Origin: an uncultured Planctomycetota bacterium
GTDB taxonomy: Bacteria > Planctomycetota > Phycisphaerae > Sedimentisphaerales > Anaerobacaceae
Length of the DNA stretch: 11,785 bases
NCBI GenBank assembly: GCA_903927855.1
Contig: CAIYOL010000153.1
Location: 1 to 11,785, forward strand
Reading direction: 5' to 3'
The notes beneath the pieces are model-generated. The model saw only the letters and a list, made by a program, of their open reading frames with translations, ran no database searches and was not told the origin of the DNA. Position numbers and translations under genes: made by a program. This document shows, piece by piece, positions 8,932-11,785 of the stretch (its first letter is position 1; each line of letters starts with the position of its first letter).

Positions 8932-9396
8932 ATGAAAATCGCAAAGGAACCCGGCTTGCTGCTGGAGGTCATGAAGACGCACGAAGAAGTGATTAGTCGG
9001 CTGTATGAATGCTACGCTGAAAGGTTTCCAGAACACAGAAACTTTTGGACAAAGCTGTCGAAAGAAGAAATAGAACACGCTAATTGGATAGATAGACTGC
9101 GGTCCAGGATAGAAGAAGGTTCCGATGCTATGGTTGTTGACAGATTTCCTATTGCTGCCGTTAAGAGTTCTATAGATTTTGTGAACAAGCAGATTGATAA
9201 GGCATTGGACGCCAATTTTAGTTTGATAAATGCTTTGTCGACGGCCATTGACATTGAGAAGGCATTGCTCGAAAGCGCATATTTCGAAACATTTGAGGGC
9301 GACAGCAAGGAGACAATCCGCACACTGGCCTTTCTGGCCAGCAGCACGAGGGAACACCGCCGGAGGATCGGTGATATGCTGCAGGAGTGCAAGTAA
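8932..9396 (+). CDS. Ferritin-like (rubrerythrin-type) helical protein
   Basis: 154 residues, all-alpha, no signal peptide, likely cytosolic. Four amphipathic helices fit the ferritin-like/rubrerythrin diiron fold. Helix 1 has Glu18/Glu19 followed by Tyr25; helix 2 has E46-x-x-H49; helix 3 has Glu109 in AIDIEKALLES; helix 4 has REHRRRI with His142. Canonical rubrerythrin-type domains carry ExxH in helix 4, but the residue three before His142 is Thr139, so one bridging carboxylate seems absent unless Glu141 replaces it. There is no C-terminal rubredoxin domain. Rubrerythrin relatives handle peroxide or iron in anaerobes, but function here is not established. AAGGG at 8918-8922 serves the ATG. 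It stands apart from its neighbours. It could instead be a metal-free helical bundle. Confidence 0.6.
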   Translation: MKIAKEPGLLLEVMKTHEEVISRLYECYAERFPEHRNFWTKLSKEEIEHANWIDRLRSRIEEGSDAMVVDRFPIAAVKSSIDFVNKQIDKALDANFSLINALSTAIDIEKALLESAYFETFEGDSKETIRTLAFLASSTREHRRRIGDMLQECK

Positions 9397-9429
9397 ATCT
9401 ACATTCGCCCCAGACCCTTCGACTGCGCT

Positions 9430-9455
9430 TCCGCCGTCGCTAAAGCTATGGCGGA
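9430..9455. repeat. Short imperfect inverted repeat (hairpin)
   Basis: TCCGCC (9430-9435) pairs with GGCGGA (9450-9455). Inner pairs around the loop TAAA include GC/GC, with one G-T wobble and one mismatch. It resembles short dispersed palindromes seen many times per genome in repeat-rich bacteria. Only one copy is in this window, so the dispersed nature is inferred. Confidence 0.5.
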
Positions 9456-9464
9456 CAGGCAGGG

Positions 9465-9494
9465 CAATTTTACCGGCAAAGGCCGGTAAAATTG
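9465..9494. repeat. Perfect 13-bp inverted repeat with 4-base loop
   Basis: CAATTTTACCGGC (9465-9477) and GCCGGTAAAATTG (9482-9494) are exact reverse complements separated by AAAG. This is a very stable hairpin in either strand, lying directly beside the TTGGGTTCG repeats. No T run follows on either side, so it is not a typical terminator; it looks more like a small mobile-repeat end or palindromic unit. Confidence 0.75.
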
Positions 9495-9604
9495 GGTTCG
9501 TTTGGGTTCGTTTTGACCAAGTGTCCAATTTCATTTTTTCGTTGTAATTAATTGTTAATACTGCGGTTATAAAAATTTGACTTTGTCCTAAATTGGGTTC
9601 GTTT
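9492..9604. repeat. Three copies of a TTGGGTTCGTTT-type motif
   Basis: The motif TTGGGTTCGTTT occurs at 9492-9503 and again, one base altered at the end and overlapping, at about 9502-9514. A third copy lies at 9593-9604 preceded by AAA. Read on the minus strand, these translate to Asn-Glu-Pro-Asn and Arg-Thr-Gln-Thr-Asn-Pro-like phrases that I recall as spurious peptides annotated in planctomycete genomes; that recollection is not verified here. Probably remnants of a dispersed non-coding repeat. Confidence 0.5.
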
Positions 9605-9688
9605 CGCATAATTAACTTCATTTTGATTGATTTTTTCCTTCTGCGCATAAAATCATCGCAGCTGCCGAAGGCAGATAAAAAAGAAAAA

Positions 9689-9727
9689 ACAGAATACAGG
9701 AGACAGAATACAGAATTCAGAAGACAG
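9689..9727. repeat. Imperfect tandem repeat of an ACAGAATACAG unit
   Basis: ACAGAATACAG occurs at 9689-9699 and at 9703-9713, followed by the diverged units AATTCAG and AAGACAG. Low-complexity purine-rich sequence on the + strand. No coding sense. Confidence 0.55.
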
Positions 9728-9759
9728 CGAGCATAAAAAACAAAACCATAAACGAATCC

Positions 9760-9871
9760 AAAAATCAACTCCGCCAGAGGCGGAAAAATGCTCTCTATAT
9801 TATTTGATATAGACCTTCTGGACCTGAAACCTTGCCCTGCTGGGCGATATGCGTTTATCTACTGATAAACT
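9760..9871 (-). ncRNA. Candidate structured small RNA or orphan leader (minus strand)
   Basis: Downstream of the minus-strand promoter at 9878-9905, the minus strand carries four hairpins in about 100 bases. In order they are: a 7-bp stem GTTTATC/GATAAAC (9853-9870), GCCC/GGGC (9834-9845), CTATAT/ATATAG (9795-9812), and TCCGCC/GGCGGA (9770-9784). The last is followed on the minus strand by GTTGATTTTT, a weak terminator-like end. There is no open frame of note. I recognise no known RNA family. It may equally be the leftover 5' leader of a lost gene. Confidence 0.33.
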
Positions 9872-9877
9872 GGAGGT

Positions 9878-9905
9878 ATTATACCAAATTTCAGGCAAAA
9901 GTCAA
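9878..9905 (-). promoter_or_regulatory. Strong sigma-70-like promoter, minus strand
   Basis: Read on the minus strand: TTGACT (9900-9905), a 16-base spacer, then a perfect TATAAT (9878-9883). The predicted start point is near 9871. It points left, against every protein gene in the window, and no minus-strand gene follows for at least 1 kb. Confidence 0.6.
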
Positions 9906-9968
9906 GGGGAAATTGGCTACAGATGGACACGGATTAACACAGTTTTTAGATGCAGATTGCACGGAAGG

Positions 9969-9993
9969 GAATACCTAACTTAGTTAGGTATTC
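9969..9993. terminator. Perfect 11-bp hairpin, possible terminator
   Basis: GAATACCTAAC (9969-9979) and GTTAGGTATTC (9983-9993) are exact reverse complements with loop TTA. On the + strand TCTTTAT follows, a poor T tract; the minus strand has none. It could be a weak terminator or simply another palindromic element. No gene ends close upstream on the + strand. Confidence 0.4.
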
Positions 9994-10074
9994 TCTTTAT
10001 AAATTCTGGATTTGAGAAGTGGGGGATTTGAAAACCAGGTTTTTCTGAATTGGGTCCCAGATAAAGACATTCTG

Positions 10075-10116
10075 GGATCTGCGCTACGCTTCGAAGGATC
10101 TACGCTGCGCTTCGAG
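10075..10116. repeat. 21-base tandem duplication
   Basis: Units 10075-10095 and 10096-10116 begin GGATCTGCGCTACGC and GGATCTACGCTGCGC respectively and both end in TTCGA plus a purine. They differ at only three of 21 positions. Since 21 is a multiple of three, the open frame at 10012-10209 is preserved across it, but that frame has no ribosome site or protein-like composition. Confidence 0.7.
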
Positions 10117-10252
10117 GTGCGGTTTTGGCTAAGTCGTTATAGGAAAAGGAGTAAAAATTTTTTCAGATTTTGTCGTTTTGGGTGCGCAGGTAGCTGCGCG
10201 TTTGATTGATTTTTCGCCCCGCCAATTCTTATTTCATAATTCGCTTCGGCCG

Positions 10253-10274
10253 AAATAGGTGGCTGTCCCTATTT
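10253..10274. repeat. Short REP-like palindrome
   Basis: AAATAGG (10253-10259) pairs with CCTATTT (10268-10274) across GTGGCTGTCC-type loop sequence. Phrases of this form (AAATAGGTGGCTGTCCCTATTT) recur around small transposase-associated repeats in many bacteria, from general recollection. It abuts the pnuC fragment and may mark the break point. Confidence 0.4.
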
Positions 10275-10287
10275 TCTCTATTTTCCC

Positions 10288-10347
10288 TTGGCATTTAACG
10301 GCTTGATTACCTGGAGCAGGGAACTGCGGAGCAAGCGGCCATCGTAA
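10288..10347 (+). pseudogene. Fragment of a second pnuC gene (3' end only)
   Basis: Bases 10288-10335 align without gaps to the 3' end of the pnuC gene (about 8782-8840), with 9 differences in 48. The translation LAFNGLITWSRELRSK mirrors LAVNGLISWGRQLRGK, then ends at its own TAA (10345-10347) after RPS. Upstream of 10288 the match fades within a few codons into the REP-like palindrome, and no start or earlier membrane helices remain. It is therefore a decayed or truncated copy, from a local duplication or a deleted paralogue. Confidence 0.7.
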
Positions 10348-10367
10348 AAAATTTTCAGGTTATTGTA

Positions 10368-10396
10368 TTGACAGACAGATTCTTTTATTCTATATT
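10368..10396 (+). promoter_or_regulatory. Strong sigma-70-like promoter for the trmO-dsrE-DUF134 operon
   Basis: Consensus TTGACA at 10368-10373, a 17-base spacer, and TATATT at 10391-10396. Transcription should start near 10403, one or two bases before ATG 10405. The mRNA would then be leaderless if that ATG is used, or have a leader of some 20-30 bases if translation begins at ATG 10426 or 10432. Confidence 0.7.
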
Positions 10397-10404
10397 ATTG
10401 GCAT

Positions 10405-10869
10405 ATGCCAGTTATTGCTCCAATAATGAGAATGTGTCCGATTGGAATAATACACTCTCCTTTTAAGTTAAAGGAAAGGACACCGATTCAGCCGTTTAAG
10501 TCGAATAAAATCGGGCAGGTAGAAGTTTATAAAGAATTTGCGCCGGGCCTTCAGGATATACTTGGCTTCTCGCATATTATACTCATCTACAGGTTTCACA
10601 AGTCAAAGAACTATGAGTTACTGGTTAAGCCCTTTCTTGACGACAGGAGCCGAGGAGTTTTTTCCACAAGATACCCGGCAAGACCAAATCAGATTGGAAT
10701 TTCGGTTGTTCAGTTATTAAAGCAGAAAAATAACGTCTTATTTGTTAAAGGCATTGACGTTCTTGACGGCACGCCATTGCTGGATATCAAACCTTATGTT
10801 CCAGATTTTGACGCAGCCAAAAAAGTAAGAATTGGCTGGTTAGAGAATAAACGAAAGGAGAGTCTGTGA
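10405..10869 (+). CDS. TrmO/TsaA-family protein (putative tRNA t6A37 N6-methyltransferase)
   Basis: Up to 154 residues, the short single-domain form of the TrmO (UPF0066, YaeB-like) beta-barrel family. E. coli TrmO is about 235 residues, with an extra C-terminal part that is absent here. Family marks: CPIGIIHSPF (11-20), IQPFKS, GFSHIIL (54-60), RGVFSTRYPARPN (83-95) and DVLDGTPLLDIKPYVPDFD (118-136). Established members use SAM to methylate t6A37 in tRNA. The usual RPNPIG is RPNQIG here (Gln96), so a different substrate is possible. Start choice: ATG 10405 is almost at the predicted transcription start; ATG 10432 (MCPIGIIHSP) fits the family N-terminus equally well. Neither has a Shine-Dalgarno sequence. 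The stop overlaps the next gene's GTG. Confidence 0.85.
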   Translation: MPVIAPIMRMCPIGIIHSPFKLKERTPIQPFKSNKIGQVEVYKEFAPGLQDILGFSHIILIYRFHKSKNYELLVKPFLDDRSRGVFSTRYPARPNQIGISVVQLLKQKNNVLFVKGIDVLDGTPLLDIKPYVPDFDAAKKVRIGWLENKRKESL

Positions 10870-11186
10870 AGATAGGAGTTATTATTTCAAGTAGTGATGC
10901 TGAAACTTGTTGGAATGCTCTTAGGTACGCCAATTTTTGCCTTGGCCAAAAAGATGAGGTAAAAGTTTTCTTTATGGGCAAAGGCGTTGAATATCAAAAG
11001 GTCGGCACCGATAAGTTTAACACGGTCGAGCAGGCGGATAAATTCCTCAAATCAGGCAGCAAGATATTTGCCTGTGGGACGTGCATTAAATCTCGGGAGC
11101 AGGAAGGTTCCGAAATGTGCCCCATATCGACCATGAAGGATATGTACGAGATTGTGAAAGAAAGCGATAAAGTGGTTACTTTTTAA
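10866..11186 (+). CDS. DsrE-like small sulfur-relay family protein
   Basis: 106 residues, a single DsrE/F-like alpha/beta domain. It opens with MKIGVIISSSDAETCWNALR, has a central strand VKVFFMGKGV (32-41), and carries ACGTCIKSR with Cys70 and Cys73, followed by Cys85. DsrE-type proteins pass persulfide sulfur through a conserved cysteine; Cys70 or Cys73 is the likely acceptor, by inference. Cytosolic, no signal. It starts with GTG at 10866, overlapping the trmO-like stop by 4 bases (GTGA), with AAAGGAG at 10854-10860, a strong ribosome site that decides this start. Its place in an operon with a NifX-domain and a zinc-ribbon protein suggests a sulfur or metal-cluster role and not dissimilatory sulfite reduction, for which no other genes are seen. 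Confidence 0.8.
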   Translation: MKIGVIISSSDAETCWNALRYANFCLGQKDEVKVFFMGKGVEYQKVGTDKFNTVEQADKFLKSGSKIFACGTCIKSREQEGSEMCPISTMKDMYEIVKESDKVVTF

Positions 11187-11214
11187 GCGATGAACAACGG
11201 TTCAGATAAAGATT

Positions 11215-11688
11215 ATGACCCGACCATATAAATGCAGACGTGTTTGCGGGAATCCGCAGGCGGATTATTTTAAGCCGAGAGGCGTCCCAATTCTACAATT
11301 AGAAGAAGTCGTCTTAACGATAGATGAATTTGAAGCCATCCGGCTGGCCGACCTCGAAGGGCTATATCAGGAGAACGCAGCCAAAGAGATGAATATTTCA
11401 AGACAGACGTTCGGGAATATCATCGAATCAGCTCATAGAAAGATTGCGGATACGATAGTTAATGCTAAAGCACTTAAAATTAAAGGAGGTGTTGTTAAAA
11501 TGATACAAAGACAATTTATATGTTATGACTGCAAAAACGCATGGAGTGTTCCGTTTGGTACAGGACGGCCCACTGAATGTCCTAAATGTCAGAGTGAGAA
11601 CATTCATAGAGCTCCACAGGATAGGGGCTGGGCGCAAGGAGCCGGTTCTACGAGAGGCAGAGGTATGTGCAGGAGAGGTGCGGTATGA
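11215..11688 (+). CDS. DUF134-family helix-turn-helix protein fused to a zinc ribbon
   Basis: 157 residues. Residues 1-95 are the DUF134 (PF02001) domain: PYKCRRVCGNP (Cys7, Cys11), VVLTIDEFEAIRLADLEGLYQ (32-52), and a helix-turn-helix ENAAKEMNISRQTFGNIIESAHRK (53-76), resembling sigma-factor region 4. Residues 101-131 are a zinc ribbon: CYDC (103-106) and CPKC (122-125). The tail (136-157) is Gly/Arg-rich with Cys152. Likely a DNA-binding regulator, possibly of its own operon; the target is unknown. The spacer from the DsrE gene is 28 bases and the ribosome site at ATG 11215 is weak. A strong internal ribosome site with an in-frame ATG at 11500 could yield the zinc ribbon alone. The stop overlaps the next ATG (ATGA). 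Confidence 0.9.
   Translation: MTRPYKCRRVCGNPQADYFKPRGVPILQLEEVVLTIDEFEAIRLADLEGLYQENAAKEMNISRQTFGNIIESAHRKIADTIVNAKALKIKGGVVKMIQRQFICYDCKNAWSVPFGTGRPTECPKCQSENIHRAPQDRGWAQGAGSTRGRGMCRRGAV
11482..11502 (+). promoter_or_regulatory. Internal ribosome site with in-frame ATG inside the DUF134 gene
   Basis: AAAGGAGGT at 11482-11490 is a near-perfect anti-16S match, 10 bases before ATG 11500, which is in the same frame as ATG 11215. Initiation here would give a 62-residue protein beginning MIQRQFICYDC, that is, the zinc ribbon without the HTH. The same bases encode Lys-Gly-Gly, a conserved DUF134 turn, so the match may be protein-driven. Confidence 0.4.
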
Positions 11689-11785
11689 GAATATGTATAC
11701 CAACAAGTACGGCGGATGGCAAAACAGCCAAAGTTCACGAACATTTCGGCAGTGCTCCCTATTTTACCATTTATGATACTGAGAA
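11685..11785 (+). CDS. NifX/NifB-type FeMo-cofactor-domain protein (3' end outside window)
   Basis: The first 33 codons are visible. MRICIPTS, then VHEHFGSAPYFTIYDTE, is the characteristic opening of the dinitrogenase iron-molybdenum cofactor biosynthesis domain (PF02579; NifX, NifY, the C-terminus of NifB, and orange protein of anaerobes), which binds Mo/Fe-S-type clusters. Full proteins are usually 100-130 residues. The ATG overlaps the DUF134 stop (ATGA) and AGGAGAGG at 11671-11678 is a good ribosome site. No nitrogenase gene is visible, so a stand-alone cluster-binding protein, as in orange-protein loci, is more likely than nitrogen fixation. Confidence 0.88.
   Translation, partial: MRICIPTSTADGKTAKVHEHFGSAPYFTIYDTE

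Larger units (their letters stand above)
9397..10404. other. About 1 kb without a protein gene, rich in hairpins and degenerate repeats
   Basis: No frame here has a convincing protein family, ribosome site or sensible composition. Apparent open frames (for example 10012-10209 on + and a long minus-strand frame running in from the left) are translations of repeat sequence or of the opposite strand of the ferritin-like gene. The stretch holds short inverted repeats, a repeated TTGGGTTCG motif, an imperfect tandem repeat, a promoter-like site with hairpins on the minus strand, a perfect 11-base-pair hairpin, a 21-base tandem duplication, a pnuC fragment and the promoter of the downstream operon; each is listed separately. 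It reads as an accumulation zone for small dispersed elements. Confidence 0.7.

Noticed and set aside
8842..9768. Long minus-strand open frame (308 codons)
   Set aside because: It overlaps the ferritin-like gene on the other strand and then runs through repeat sequence. Its translation shows low-complexity phrases from the repeats, with no domain and no ribosome site.
9805..9835. SRP RNA-like phrase on minus strand (TCAGGTCCAGAAGG)
   Set aside because: It resembles the conserved SRP apical loop, but the partner strand AGCA and the long flanking helix are missing, so it is not a signal recognition particle RNA.
10012..10209. 65-codon open frame on + strand
   Set aside because: Composition comes from the 21-base tandem duplication, with no family resemblance and no ribosome site.
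9400..10400. CRISPR array or integrative element
   Set aside because: Repeats are few, short and unevenly spaced with no spacer pattern, and there is no integrase, transposase or cas gene in the window.
11190..11231. 13-codon frame beginning ATGAACAAC between the DsrE-like and DUF134 genes
   Set aside because: Very short, out of frame with DUF134 and without a ribosome site; most likely chance.
11685..11785. Nitrogen-fixation locus
   Set aside because: Only a NifX-type domain is seen. Without nifHDK or nifB, its presence next to DUF134 is better explained by a stand-alone cluster-binding protein.

Overview
The window looks like bacterial chromosome from an anaerobic, probably planctomycete-like organism (Phycisphaerae type). 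That placement is an inference. It rests on a pyrophosphate-type phosphofructokinase, a ferritin-like protein, an anaerobe-style DUF134/NifX gene group, and a roughly 1 kb spacer full of short hairpins and degenerate repeats of a kind I associate with those genomes. No gene here fixes the phylum by itself. All supported protein genes lie on the + strand.

Layout: (1) 1-6316 holds addB (5' end outside the window) and addA, overlapping by 8 bases. Together they encode an AddAB helicase-nuclease for double-strand break repair. (2) 6433-7644 is a PPi-type phosphofructokinase behind its own tandem promoter-like sequences. (3) 7741-8130 is a small exported protein of unknown function, preceded by a foldable leader and followed by a strong intrinsic terminator. 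(4) 8203-8847 is a PnuC-family transporter for a vitamin precursor; the terminator lies where an upstream start would place its N-terminus. (5) 8932-9396 is a small ferritin-like helical protein with an incomplete metal-ligand set. (6) 9397-10404 has no credible protein gene. It holds hairpin elements, degenerate direct repeats, a promoter-like sequence on the minus strand followed by a run of hairpins (candidate small RNA), and a decayed fragment of a second pnuC 3' end. (7) 10405-11785 is a compact apparent operon behind a strong promoter: a TrmO/TsaA-family protein, a DsrE-like protein, a DUF134 HTH protein with a zinc ribbon, and the start of a NifX/NifB-type FeMo-cofactor-domain protein that runs off the end.

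How the genes work together: addB and addA act as one enzyme. The genes between 6433 and 9396 look like separate housekeeping units. The last four genes overlap or are closely spaced and combine cysteine-rich, sulfur-relay and metal-cluster themes. They are the best candidate for a poorly described system, probably concerned with metal-sulfur cluster handling or redox sensing, although each family is already known. The second most interesting item is the unexplained structured minus-strand unit at about 9760-9905.
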